NCBI GenBank assembly: GCA_963738325.1
Contig: CAVTWD010000008.1
Span: 62,001 to 126,000, forward strand
DNA: 64,000 bases
DNA from: CAVTWD01 sp963738325
GTDB taxonomy: Bacteria; Actinomycetota; Acidimicrobiia; Acidimicrobiales; Ilumatobacteraceae
Direction of reading: 5' to 3'
The notes under the pieces were generated by a model. That model worked only from the letters and a program-made list of their open reading frames with translations, was not told the DNA's origin and made no database searches. Below, one piece after another: positions 17,665-25,800 of this stretch; within the stretch, counting starts at the first letter, position 1; each line of letters begins with the position of its first letter. A program made the position numbers and the translations under genes.

Positions 17665-17853
17665 CGTCCGGCGAAGCGGCGCGAGCAGCTGAGCACCATC
17701 GCGCTCAAGGCCTCGGCCGTGGCCGACCAGGTGTGCGACGCGGTGAAGGAAGACCGCTTCTACATCCTCACCCACCCTGCCAGCATCAAGGGGTTCGACG
17801 AGCGAGCCCGGCGCATCGTGGCGGCCGAGAACCCGCAGGAACCACCGCCGTGA
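17665..17853 (+). pseudogene. C-terminal remnant of a short-chain dehydrogenase
   Basis: The frame encodes LSTIALKASAVADQVCDAV and KEDRFYILTHPASIK before stopping at TGA 17851-17853. The pattern AEQVxxAIxxxRFYxLTHP is the typical end of one SDR subfamily. No Rossmann motif or catalytic Tyr/Lys remains upstream, because the sequence switches to another gene's antisense at about 17660. It carries no function on its own. Confidence 0.6.
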
Positions 17854-17943
17854 CACCATCGCCGCGCCTGATGAGGATGGGCGGGGTGGCCGCGGCCCGA
17901 CGAGCCGATCCATCCAGCCAGCCCTGACCACCGGAGGCCAACC

Positions 17944-18777
17944 ATGACCGAGAAAGCCCAGGCCGAGCTGTTGGCCGAAGTGCTCTCGCGCTACGAGAAC
18001 TCGCCGAACCCTCGCCTGCGGGAGATCACCGAGGCGGCCATCCGCCATCTCCATGCCTTCGTGCAAGAGGTCAACCTCCAACGCGACGAGTGGTTCGCCG
18101 GCATCCAGTTCCTCACGGCCACCGGGCAGAAGTGCGACGCGACCCGCCAGGAGTTCATCCTGCTCTCGGACACGCTCGGCGTTTCGACGCTCGTCGAGAT
18201 GCTCACCCACGCGGGGGCGGACGGCAGCACGGAGAACACGGTGCTCGGTCCGTTCTACGTGCCCGACTCGCCAGAGCGGGCCATGGGCGAGTCGATGCTG
18301 GTCGACGCCGACGAGGGCGACCGCGTCGTGATCCGTGGAGCCGTCACCGACATGGATGGCAAACCCATCGCCGGGGCGACGTTGGACTGCTGGCAGAACG
18401 CGACCGCCGGCTTCTACGCGGTGCAGCAGCCGGACGTGCAGTCGAGCGAGAACCTGCGGGGCGTGTACACGACCGACGCGGACGGCTGCTACGAGATCCG
18501 CACGGTGCGACCGGTCCCCTACCCCATCCCTTCCGACGGCCCCGCCGGCGACTTGCTGAAGGCGCACGGCCGGAACTGGATGCGCCCGGGTCACACCCAC
18601 ATGTGGGTGCGCGCCGACGGGTACAAGGACCTCATCACCCATGTGTTCGACGAGGAGACGGCCTACCTCCCCGACGACGCCGTGTTCGGCGTCCGCGACA
18701 GCCTGGTGCGCCGGTTCGAACCTGATGAGCACGGCGAGTTGGCGACCACTTTCGACATCGTCCTCGACCGCGTCTAG
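17944..18777 (+). CDS. Intradiol ring-cleavage dioxygenase, hydroxyquinol 1,2-dioxygenase type
   Basis: A 277-residue Fe(III) intradiol dioxygenase. The N-terminal dimerisation helix domain (LREITEAAIRHLHAFVQEVN, EFILLSDTLGVSTLVEML) is followed by the catalytic beta-sandwich: ENTVLGPFYV, GVYTTDADGCYEIRTVRPVP with the first ligand Tyr region, YPIPSDGPAGDLL (second Tyr), and RPGHTHMWVRADGYKDLITHVF (the two His ligands). Overall pattern and length best fit hydroxyquinol 1,2-dioxygenase, which makes maleylacetate from benzenetriol; catechol 1,2-dioxygenase is the alternative. ATG 17944 follows GGAGG by 7 nt. A maleylacetate reductase is not found nearby. Convergent with the FAH-family gene, 22 nt apart. 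Confidence 0.88.
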   Translation: MTEKAQAELLAEVLSRYENSPNPRLREITEAAIRHLHAFVQEVNLQRDEWFAGIQFLTATGQKCDATRQEFILLSDTLGVSTLVEMLTHAGADGSTENTVLGPFYVPDSPERAMGESMLVDADEGDRVVIRGAVTDMDGKPIAGATLDCWQNATAGFYAVQQPDVQSSENLRGVYTTDADGCYEIRTVRPVPYPIPSDGPAGDLLKAHGRNWMRPGHTHMWVRADGYKDLITHVFDEETAYLPDDAVFGVRDSLVRRFEPDEHGELATTFDIVLDRV

Positions 18778-18799
18778 TGCGGCGGCGCGCGGGCCGGGT

Positions 18800-19645
18800 T
18801 CACTCCCCCACGACGACGTTGGACAGCGTGCCGACGCCCGTGACGGTCACCTCGACCGAATCGCCGGGCTCGAGGAGCAACGGAGGCGTACGCGCGTAAC
18901 CGACGCCCCCCGGCGTTCCCGTGGCGAACACGTCGCCCGGAGCCAGCGTCGTCCAGATCGACGCGTACGCGATCAACTCGGCGACGGAGTGGATCATGTC
19001 CTTGATCGGGACGTGCTGCACCTCCCGGCCGTTCAGCGTGGTGGTGAGCTCGGCCGCGTCCAGGTCGAACTCGTCGGGCGTGACCAGCCAAGGCCCGAAG
19101 GAGCCCGAGCGGTCGAAGTTCTTGCCCGCGGTGAACTGGCTCGAGTGGCGCTGGTAGTCGCGGATCGAGCCGTCCATGAAGCACGAGTAACCGCCGACGT
19201 AGGAGAGCGCCTCCTCCGCCGCGATGGCCCGGCCGGGCCGGCCGATCACCACGGCAAGCTCGCCTTCGTAGTCGAACACCACGCTCGCCCGCGGGCGTAC
19301 GAGCGGCGCGCCGGGCGCCACGAGCGACGACGGGAACCGCACGAAGAACGTGGGGTGCTCGGAGGTCACCTTGGCCGCCGACTCGGCTCGATGCTCGTGG
19401 TAGTTGAGGCCGACGCACAGGATGCGGGTGGGATCGGGGACGGGGATATCCAGCTCGACGTCGGCGAGCGGCACTGGTGGCGCGGCGAGCGCGGCTGCCT
19501 GCGCCGAGCCGTCCCCGATCGCGCCCGACCCGAGGAGCGCGGCGAGGTCCACCCAGGCCCCGGTTCGGGAGAGATCGTGGAAGGCGTCGCCCACGACCGC
19601 GCCGAACACCGAACGGCCGGCGTGGTGTCCACTGATCAGTCGCAT
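18800..19645 (-). CDS. Fumarylacetoacetate hydrolase family protein
   Basis: A 281-residue FAH-family enzyme (hydrolase, isomerase or decarboxylase of 2-oxo or 2,4-dioxo acids). N-terminal domain MRLISGHHAGRSVFGAVV, then the catalytic core: ILCVGLNYHEH, FDYEGELAVVIGR (E-x-E metal ligands), GGYSCFMDGSIRDYQ, FTAGKNFDRSGSFGPWLV and GDVFATGTPGGVG. It probably handles a ring-cleavage product. ATG 19645 is chosen for the family's MRL(I/V) N-terminus. The MarR gene is divergent (128 nt between starts), which suggests local control. Confidence 0.88.
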   Translation of the reverse strand: MRLISGHHAGRSVFGAVVGDAFHDLSRTGAWVDLAALLGSGAIGDGSAQAAALAAPPVPLADVELDIPVPDPTRILCVGLNYHEHRAESAAKVTSEHPTFFVRFPSSLVAPGAPLVRPRASVVFDYEGELAVVIGRPGRAIAAEEALSYVGGYSCFMDGSIRDYQRHSSQFTAGKNFDRSGSFGPWLVTPDEFDLDAAELTTTLNGREVQHVPIKDMIHSVAELIAYASIWTTLAPGDVFATGTPGGVGYARTPPLLLEPGDSVEVTVTGVGTLSNVVVGE

Positions 19646-19708
19646 GATGCCTCCGTCCTCGCGTCGGCCCGCGCCGCCCTCGCCGTCGCCCTCGGCGGCC
19701 ATGATCCC

Positions 19709-19724
19709 AGCCGCGGGCGCGGCT
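19709..19724. promoter_or_regulatory. Inverted repeat between FAH-family and MarR genes
   Basis: AGCCGCG-GG-CGCGGCT is a perfect 7-bp inverted repeat in the 128-bp divergent intergenic region, placed where a MarR dimer could act on both promoters. The arms are GC-rich, so chance is not excluded. Confidence 0.3.
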
Positions 19725-19773
19725 GTCGACCGCACCCGCGGCAATCTCATGCTCCCTGATATTCTCGGGGCGG

Positions 19774-20283
19774 ATGCCCGCCCTCCCTCAGCCCAGCACC
19801 TACCGTGGCGCGGTGGCGAGCCCTCCCGCAGGAGACGTCCTCACCGACAGCGGGAGCCCGACGCTGCTGTATCTCGTCGGCCGCGTCGACCGGGTGGTGC
19901 GCCGCGCCATCAGCGAGGTGGTCAGCCAGCACGGGCTCTCGGTGAACCAGTACACGACGTTGAGCGTGCTGGACCATCGCAGCGGGCTGTCGAATGCCCA
20001 GCTCGCCCGCCGCGCCCTCGTGTCACCCCAATCCATGAACGAGGTGCTGCTCGCCCTGGAGGAGCGCGGCCTCGTACGGCGGCGTGCCCATCCCGATCAC
20101 GGGCGCATCCTGCAGAGCCAACTGACGCCGAAGGGCGGTCGGGTGTTGCAGGCCTGCAACCACCACGTGGCCGCCATCGAGCAAAGGATGGTGAGCGACC
20201 TCACCGGGGTCGAGCAGGCCGCGCTCCGTAGCAGCCTCGTGAGCTGCGTGCGCGCCCTTCACGGCGGCCTCGGCGGGGGCTAG
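19774..20283 (+). CDS. MarR-family transcriptional regulator
   Basis: A 169-residue winged-helix regulator. The dimerisation helices flank a typical wHTH: LSVNQYTTLSVLDHRSGLSN, AQLARRALVSPQSMNEVLLA (recognition helix), LEERGLVRRRAHPDHGR (wing with the conserved D-x-R) and QLTPKGGRVL. MarR proteins commonly repress aromatic catabolism genes and are released by phenolic ligands. Its divergent position next to the FAH-family gene, close to the intradiol dioxygenase, suggests that it senses an aromatic intermediate. The ligand is unknown. Confidence 0.88.
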   Translation: MPALPQPSTYRGAVASPPAGDVLTDSGSPTLLYLVGRVDRVVRRAISEVVSQHGLSVNQYTTLSVLDHRSGLSNAQLARRALVSPQSMNEVLLALEERGLVRRRAHPDHGRILQSQLTPKGGRVLQACNHHVAAIEQRMVSDLTGVEQAALRSSLVSCVRALHGGLGGG

Positions 20284-20326
20284 CGGGCGGCGCCCGCCCC
20301 AGGTCACGGGCGGCGACCGCCCCGGG

Positions 20327-21310
20327 TCACGAGCGGCCCGAGTCCGGGCTGGCGGCCGCCGGTTCCCAATAAGGGGCCCGGAGTTGGCGCTTCAGCACCT
20401 TGCCCGGCCCGGATTTCGGGAGCGGGTCGGTCCAGATCTCGATGCGCTTGGGCACCTTGAACCCGGCGATCGAGGCGCGGCAATGGGCGCGGAGCTCCTG
20501 GGCCAGCGAGGCGGCTGCGACGTCGGGGGCAGCCACCACGACCACGGCGTGAACCGCTTCCACCCAGTGCTCGTCCGGCACGCCGAACACGGCGCACTCG
20601 ACGACGGCGGGATGGCGACTCAAGACGTCCTCCACCTCCAGGGAGCACACGTTCGCCGGCCTCGAACGCCGGCAGCACCACCAGCGCGCCATCCAGCCAG
20701 ACGAGGGAGAGCACCGGAGCCGTGCCGGCCACATGGAAGAACGGGCTGGCGGCGAGGAGGACGTCGGTCGCCCGCAGATCGCAGGCGAGCGTCTTGTGGA
20801 AGGAGTTGGCCACGAGGTTGCGATTCGTGAGCATCACGCCCTTCGAGCGACCGGTCGTGCCCCGGTGAAGCACAGCAGGGCGAGATCGTCCTCGGCCACG
20901 CCGGCGCCGGGCACGACGGCCGGCGCGCGGGAGAGCTCGACCTCCCACTGCTCGAAGCCGATCACTTGGCCCACCTCGGCCGCGAGCGGACCCGGATCGC
21001 GGTCGGTGACCAGGACCGTCGGGCGCGCCGCCCGTGCGATGCCCACCAGCTCGGCCGGGGACAGGCGGGTGTTGAGCGGTACGAGCACCCGCCCCGAGCC
21101 CGGGACACCGAAGTAGGCCTCCGCGTAGCGGTAGCAGTTGGCGGCGAGGATGGCCACCCGCTCGCCGCGTCTGGCGGCGAGATGGTCGAGGAGGCCGCCC
21201 ACCTTCGCGCAGCGGTCGGCGAAGGTGGCATGGTCGAAGCGCTCCGAACCGCAGATCACCGCCGTGGCGCGGGCGGACGTCTGCCGTGACCTGACCAAGG
21301 CGTCGGCCAT
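20327..21310 (-). pseudogene. AMP-dependent acyl-CoA ligase with internal deletion and frameshifts
   Basis: Three pieces of one adenylate-forming enzyme in three frames. The N-terminal part (MADALVRSRQTSA, ATFADRCAKVGGLLD) runs to the P-loop, which is broken by a lost G in CTTCACCGGGGCACGACC (about 20865). The middle part (TTGRSKGVMLTNRNLVAN, SPFFHVAGTAPVLSL) ends at LPAFEAG, where it joins (about 20665) directly to the C-terminal domain (NVCSLEVEDVLSRHPAVVEC, FKVPKRIEIWTDPLPKSG with the catalytic Lys region). About 200 residues, including the A5-A7 motifs, are missing, so the gene is dead. It lies 9 nt past the end of an intact paralogue, probably an old tandem duplicate in the same operon. 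Confidence 0.8.
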
Positions 21311-21334
21311 CGTCGCGGAGGCCACGGAACGCGC

Positions 21335-22873
21335 TCAGGTGCGCTCACGCAGGCGGACGGCGCGATCAGGGTCGTGCGCGGCCCGCAGGTCCTTCTTCAC
21401 GATCTTGCCGACCGCCGAGCGGGGGATCTCTTCCGCGAACTCGTACCAGCGCGGCCGCTTGTAGGGCGCGAGGTCGGCCAGGCAGTGGGCGTCGAGGTCC
21501 TCGGGCGTCGCCGTGGCTCCCGGGGCGAGCACGATGATCGCCTTCACCGCTTCTCCCCAGCGCGGGTCTGGCACGCCCAGCACGGCACAGTCGACGACGG
21601 CGGGATGGCGCAGCAGCACGGTCTCGACCTCGATCGAGTAGACGTTCTCGCCTCCCGGCTTGATCATGTCCTTCGACCGGTCGACGAAGTAGAGGAAGCC
21701 ATCGCCGTCGAGGCGCATGAGGTCGCCGGTGTGCAGCCAGCCGTTGCGCAGTGTCTCGGCCGTCGCCGCGGGCAGGTTCCAGTAGCCGAGCATCGTGCTC
21801 GCGCCCCGCAGGCCGAGCTCGCCCTCCTCGCCCGGGCCGAGATGGCTGTCGTCCTCACCCAGGATGGTGGCGTCGAAGCCGATCAAGGGGCGCCCGATGG
21901 TGCCGGGCCGGGCCCGCTCCTCGTCGCCGGAGCTGACGGTCACGAAGTTGCCCGCCTCGGTCGAGCCATAGATACCGGCGAAGCGGGCGCCTGGCAGCAT
22001 CTCCTCGAGGAGGTCGAGGGTCTTCGAGCTCTCCATCGCGGCGCCGCCGAAAACGATGCGCAGCGACGACCGATCCACCTTGTCGGCCATGGGGTGGACG
22101 AGGCCTTGCTTGAGGCCCGGGATAGAGATGGTGGTGAGGGCGTGGTCGCCCACGAGGCGCCAGATCTCCTCCGCGTCCGCCCCTGCCGGGATCACGACCT
22201 GGCCGCCCATCGTGAGGTGGGTGAGGGCGACGCCGAAACCGGCCACGTGGAAGAAGGGGAACACGCCGAGGAGGCGGTCGTCGGGCCCGACCCCCAAGGC
22301 GTGGGCCATGTTGGCGTTCGAGGCCAGCCAGCCCCGCTGGGACAGCAGGCAGCCCTTCGGGGTGCCGGTCGTGCCCGAGGTGTAGAGGTGGATGCACGGA
22401 CCTTCGACGGGGGGGCGGGGCGCGTTCCAGGGTCGTGGTTCGGCCGCCGCCACCGCGGCGTCGAGCTCGGCCCCGATCGTCCAGGTACGGCGATCGCCGA
22501 GCCCACTCGCGGCGGCCAGCTCGCTGAGACTCGGGTGGATGAGGGCGTGGGTGACGCCGGCGTCGTCGATCTGGAAGGCCAGCTCCGGCCCGACGAGGCG
22601 CATGTTCAGCGGCACGACCACCGCGCCGAGCAACGACGCGGCGAAGCACAGCTCGATCACCGCGGGCTGGTTGGGTGAGAGCGTGGCCACCCGGGTGCCC
22701 TCCCGCACCCCGGCCGCGGCCAGCATCGCCGCCGCGCGGGCCGTGCGGTCGGCGAGCTCGCGGTAGGTCCGCGTCCGCCCCTCCCACACGAACGCCACTC
22801 GTTGCCCCCACATCCGCTCACCGCGGTGGGCGAGGTCCCCCAGCACCATCCCGGCCGTTGGCGTCGTCACCAT
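21335..22873 (-). CDS. AMP-dependent acyl-CoA synthetase/ligase
   Basis: A complete 512-residue adenylate-forming enzyme that activates a carboxylic acid to its CoA thioester. Motifs in order: LYTSGTTGTPKGCLLS (P-loop), FPFFHVAGFG, GIYGSTEAGN, GWLHTGDLMRLDGDGFLYFVDRSKD (A7-A8 hinge) and the C-terminal Lys in PRSAVGKIVKKDLR. ATG 22873 is preceded by GGAAGGGGGC. It lies 17 nt downstream of the DUF35 gene stop in a five- to six-gene operon with MaoC-type and thiolase-like genes, so the substrate is probably a branched or ring-derived acid entering beta-oxidation. The substrate cannot be read from sequence. Confidence 0.88.
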   Translation of the reverse strand: MVTTPTAGMVLGDLAHRGERMWGQRVAFVWEGRTRTYRELADRTARAAAMLAAAGVREGTRVATLSPNQPAVIELCFAASLLGAVVVPLNMRLVGPELAFQIDDAGVTHALIHPSLSELAAASGLGDRRTWTIGAELDAAVAAAEPRPWNAPRPPVEGPCIHLYTSGTTGTPKGCLLSQRGWLASNANMAHALGVGPDDRLLGVFPFFHVAGFGVALTHLTMGGQVVIPAGADAEEIWRLVGDHALTTISIPGLKQGLVHPMADKVDRSSLRIVFGGAAMESSKTLDLLEEMLPGARFAGIYGSTEAGNFVTVSSGDEERARPGTIGRPLIGFDATILGEDDSHLGPGEEGELGLRGASTMLGYWNLPAATAETLRNGWLHTGDLMRLDGDGFLYFVDRSKDMIKPGGENVYSIEVETVLLRHPAVVDCAVLGVPDPRWGEAVKAIIVLAPGATATPEDLDAHCLADLAPYKRPRWYEFAEEIPRSAVGKIVKKDLRAAHDPDRAVRLRERT

Positions 22874-22890
22874 GCCCCCTTCCCGTGCGG

Positions 22891-23346
22891 TCACGCCTCG
22901 TCGAGCTCGAGCAGCCGGAAGCGCGGCAGCGACACTTCGTCGCTCACCAACTCGAAGGTGACCGCCACCCGCTGGCCGATCTGCACCTCGTCGTTGGCGA
23001 TGTCCACGAGGTTGCTGATGATCCGAACGCCTTCGTCGAGGTCGACCATCACCACGTTGTAAGGAAGGTCGCCGGCGAAGCCAGGGTGTACGAGCTGATG
23101 AACGAGGGTGAAGGAGTAGATCGTGCCCGTCCCCGCCGATGCCTCCCAGCTCAGGTCGTCGCTCAAGCAGGAGATGCAACGGAAGCGCACCGGCCACATC
23201 CATTGGCCGCAGGCGCCGCACCGCTGGAGCACGAGCTCGCCCCGAAGCGTGCCGTCGAAGAATGGCCTGCTCGCGGCATCGGGCACGGGCACCGGCTTGC
23301 CGTACTCCACCTCGACCCCGATGGCTTCGCCAACGTGTTCGGTCAT
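22891..23346 (-). CDS. DUF35/OB-fold protein with rubredoxin-like zinc ribbon
   Basis: A 151-residue protein with an N-terminal zinc ribbon (LQRCGACGQWMWPVRFRCIS, C-x2-C...C-x2-C) and a C-terminal OB fold (TGTIYSFTLVHQ, RVAVTFELVSDE). Such proteins pair with SCP-x-type thiolases; in cholesterol side-chain degradation the DUF35 domain of ChsH2 is required for the aldolase Ltp2. Its ATG overlaps the stop of the thiolase-like gene by 4 nt, which predicts a stoichiometric complex. It probably acts as an acyl-CoA-binding or scaffold subunit and not as an enzyme on its own. Confidence 0.87.
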   Translation of the reverse strand: MTEHVGEAIGVEVEYGKPVPVPDAASRPFFDGTLRGELVLQRCGACGQWMWPVRFRCISCLSDDLSWEASAGTGTIYSFTLVHQLVHPGFAGDLPYNVVMVDLDEGVRIISNLVDIANDEVQIGQRVAVTFELVSDEVSLPRFRLLELDEA

Positions 23347-24503
23347 CGTGTGTGCGGCGACAGGAGCATCGTCGAGTGGTAGTTGAGGTAGCCCCCGTTC
23401 CCGCTCACCAGGACGACATCGTGCTTGTCGACTTGGCGCAGGCCCCCCTGTCCCCGGGCCTGGATCACCCCTTCGGACAACGGCGTGAACCCCCACATGT
23501 AGAACGACGAGAGCTGGCCGCCGCCGGTGTTCGTCGGCAGCGACCCACCGGGGCCCAGCTTGCCGTCGGCCACGAACGGGCCGCCCTCGCCCTTGCCGCA
23601 GAACCCGTAGTCCTCCAACGTCACCAAGACGGTGTAGGTGTAGCAGTCGTACAGCTCGAGGACGTCGATGTCGTCCAAGCGGAGGCCTGCCGTCCGCAGG
23701 GCGTGCTCCCCCGACTTCGCCGCGCCGGTGTACACGCCGGGGTGGCGGTCGCTGCGCTGGCTGTCACCGGGCGCCGCCTGACCGACCCCGAGCACGTACA
23801 CCGGAGGTTGACGCAGGTGGCGGGCCTGCTCGGCCGAGGTCACCACCAGGGCGATGGCGCCGTTCGACACGAGGCAGCAGTCGAAGAGGTGCAAGGGCTC
23901 GGCGATGTAGCGCGACGCCTGATGGTCTTCGAGGGTGAGGGGCTTGCGCATCTGGGCGCGCTCGTTCATGAGCGCCCACTGCCGCTGGGCGACGGCGATG
24001 GCGCCGAGCTGCTCGCTGGTGGTGCCGAACAGATGCATGTGGCGGCGCGTCGCCATGGCGTAGCCGGGATTGGCGCCGAAGAACCCGTACGCGTTCGGAA
24101 GGCCGATCATCCCTTGCGGGGGGAGTTGGTTGGCGTAGGACGCACCGGCCGAACCGTGCGGCTGCAGCGGCGCGTCGGCGTAGAGCAGCACGACCACGGT
24201 GGCCTGGCCCTCGGTGATGGCCGCCGCCGCGTACTGGAACATCGTGGCCGGCGTCGAGCCGTAGCCGTGCATGGCGTTGAGCAGCGTGAGATCGTGGAAC
24301 CCCAGCGCGAGCTGGAGGTTGGGGTCCATCTCGGGCGAGAGGTTGCCGTTGATGAGCAGACCGTCGACGTCGCTCATGTGCAGTCCGGCGTCCTCGAGGG
24401 CCAGGGCGATGGCCTCCGCGGCGAAGTCGGTTGCGCTGCGGCCGTAGATCTTGCCCATCTCGGTGATGCCCAACCCGGCGATCGCGGCTTGGTCGAGGCT
24501 CAT
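23343..24503 (-). CDS. SCP-x/Ltp2-like thiolase-fold protein, probable acyl-CoA lyase
   Basis: A 386-residue thiolase-fold protein (AAIAGLGITEMGKIYGRSA, DVDGLLINGNL, ADAPLQPHGSAGASYANQ, LDDIDVLELYDCYTYTVLVT, GFCGKGEGGPFV, LPTNTGGGQLSSFY). At the position where true thiolases carry the nucleophilic Cys (CxSG-type loop) it has AMHGYGSTPATM with no Cys, as expected for the lyase branch typified by Ltp2, which performs retro-aldol cleavage of 3-hydroxyacyl-CoAs. Assignment to that branch is inference. ATG 24503 overlaps the MaoC gene stop, and the gene's own stop overlaps the DUF35 start. Confidence 0.85.
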   Translation of the reverse strand: MSLDQAAIAGLGITEMGKIYGRSATDFAAEAIALALEDAGLHMSDVDGLLINGNLSPEMDPNLQLALGFHDLTLLNAMHGYGSTPATMFQYAAAAITEGQATVVVLLYADAPLQPHGSAGASYANQLPPQGMIGLPNAYGFFGANPGYAMATRRHMHLFGTTSEQLGAIAVAQRQWALMNERAQMRKPLTLEDHQASRYIAEPLHLFDCCLVSNGAIALVVTSAEQARHLRQPPVYVLGVGQAAPGDSQRSDRHPGVYTGAAKSGEHALRTAGLRLDDIDVLELYDCYTYTVLVTLEDYGFCGKGEGGPFVADGKLGPGGSLPTNTGGGQLSSFYMWGFTPLSEGVIQARGQGGLRQVDKHDVVLVSGNGGYLNYHSTMLLSPHTR

Positions 24504-24979
24504 GACCCCCTCCGTGGTAGCGACACAGTGACGGCACCCGGGCCGACCGACACGCCGTCGTCGTTCTCCGACCACACCTGTAGATCCACCAGACCGGTGT
24601 CGCCGTCGAGGCGCACCCGTTCGACGCGGCCCTTCACGGTGACGGTAGCGCCCGCGACGTTGAAGGAGGTCATCCGGAAGCCGGTGATGGCCCGGATGCG
24701 ACCTCGGCAGCCCACGAACTCGCGTACGGCTCGCTCCCACATGCCGAGCAGGAAGGTGGTGTTGGCGTACATCTCGGGCGCTCCGGACGCCTTCGCGTAC
24801 TCGGAGTTGTGGTGGATGGCGTTGAAGTCCCGGTTGGCCCCTGCCGCCACGACCAGGCGGTAGACGCTCAGTGGGAACGAGACCGGAGCGAGCTCGTCCC
24901 CTTCGTGGACTTCCTCCCAGTGGCGCTGCTCGCCCCAGTCGACGGTGACATTGCTCGACGGCACCACTCCTGCGGTCAT
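24500..24979 (-). CDS. MaoC-like hot-dog dehydratase/hydratase
   Basis: A 159-residue single hot-dog domain with the (R)-hydratase-type catalytic motif AGANRDFNAIHHNSEYAKAS (Asp and His of the D-x4-H dyad) near residue 50. It probably hydrates an enoyl-CoA ester, most likely as a heterodimer with the adjacent FAS1-like dehydratase, as in ChsH1-ChsH2 or HadAB pairs. ATG 24979 overlaps the upstream gene stop by 4 nt, and its end overlaps the thiolase-like gene by 4 nt. Confidence 0.87.
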   Translation of the reverse strand: MTAGVVPSSNVTVDWGEQRHWEEVHEGDELAPVSFPLSVYRLVVAAGANRDFNAIHHNSEYAKASGAPEMYANTTFLLGMWERAVREFVGCRGRIRAITGFRMTSFNVAGATVTVKGRVERVRLDGDTGLVDLQVWSENDDGVSVGPGAVTVSLPRRGS

Positions 24980-25587
24980 GCCGGCTCCTCCTCACGGGCG
25001 TTGTAGAAGTACAACCCCGTGCGGACGATGGCGACGACGTCGCCTCGTTGGTTGTGCATCTCCCACTGCCACTTGGTGAAGACACCTCGGCCCACGCGCG
25101 TCTCCTTGGGCTCACACGACAGGAGGACATTGCCGACGCGGGTCAGGCGGTCGCCCACCTTCATGTCGAACAGGAACTCGAACTCGATGTCGGTGGCGAA
25201 GTAGCCGCTGAAGGGAGGGGCCAGGCCGGCGGTCTCGGGCTTGACCGGCGAGCGAGCGGGCTGCTCGTCACGCCCGGCGGTCGCGAAGAAGGGCGGCTCT
25301 CCGGGGCTCCACATCGGGGGGATCGAAAAGGTGAGCACGCTGCTGATGGGGGCGACGACGCCGTCGTACCCGGCGGCTCGGGCCGCCTCCTCATCGAAGT
25401 GGATCGGGCAGCCGAGCTCGAGCGGCTCGCAGTAGCGGCGCACGAGCCCCAACTCGATGTCGTCGGCGCCTTCGATCGCGCTCCCACCGAAGTCACGGCC
25501 GATGGCGTCGATCATCGGCTGCCAGGCCTCCTGCCAGTGATCGGCCACGCGTGCCCCCTCGTCGTCGGCTCCCCTCGCGAAATGCAT
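24976..25587 (-). CDS. FAS1-like/MaoC N-terminal-domain dehydratase
   Basis: A 203-residue hot-dog protein of the FAS1-like dehydratase type, the usual non-catalytic partner of a MaoC subunit. Visible segments are RRYCEPLELGCPIHFDEEAA, YDGVVAPISSVLTFSIPPMW, IEFEFLFDMKVGDRL and TKWQWEMHNQRGDVVAIVR. It is the first gene of the operon; ATG 25587 is chosen because homology begins just after it. An open frame reaching to 26202 overlaps the divergent cNMP-hydrolase gene and is not coding. The promoter should lie in the 213-bp region up to 25800. Confidence 0.85.
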   Translation of the reverse strand: MHFARGADDEGARVADHWQEAWQPMIDAIGRDFGGSAIEGADDIELGLVRRYCEPLELGCPIHFDEEAARAAGYDGVVAPISSVLTFSIPPMWSPGEPPFFATAGRDEQPARSPVKPETAGLAPPFSGYFATDIEFEFLFDMKVGDRLTRVGNVLLSCEPKETRVGRGVFTKWQWEMHNQRGDVVAIVRTGLYFYNAREEEPA

Positions 25588-25800
25588 GCTAGGTAGACCC
25601 AGCTCAGCTCGCGGCGAGCCGACGGTCGAGGTCGCCGTTGGCGGAGCGAAGCGACACCGGCCCGGGAGCCAACCGCGACGGCGCTCGCGTGTGCCATTTC
25701 TCACACGGAGGTCGCGTCGGTGCTGCTTAGCGGCCGCCGCCTGCTTGCGGTGGGCCGAATGGTCAACCGCTTCGCGTGGCGAGCGCGGTAGGAAGGACTC
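25588..25800. other. Divergent intergenic region
   Basis: Promoter region for the acyl-CoA operon (leftward) and the cNMP-hydrolase fusion (rightward). It holds one GAGCGAAGCGA motif (25644-25654) like the core of the tandem repeat at 16.2 kb. No clear -35/-10 pair or operator is distinguishable. Confidence 0.4.
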
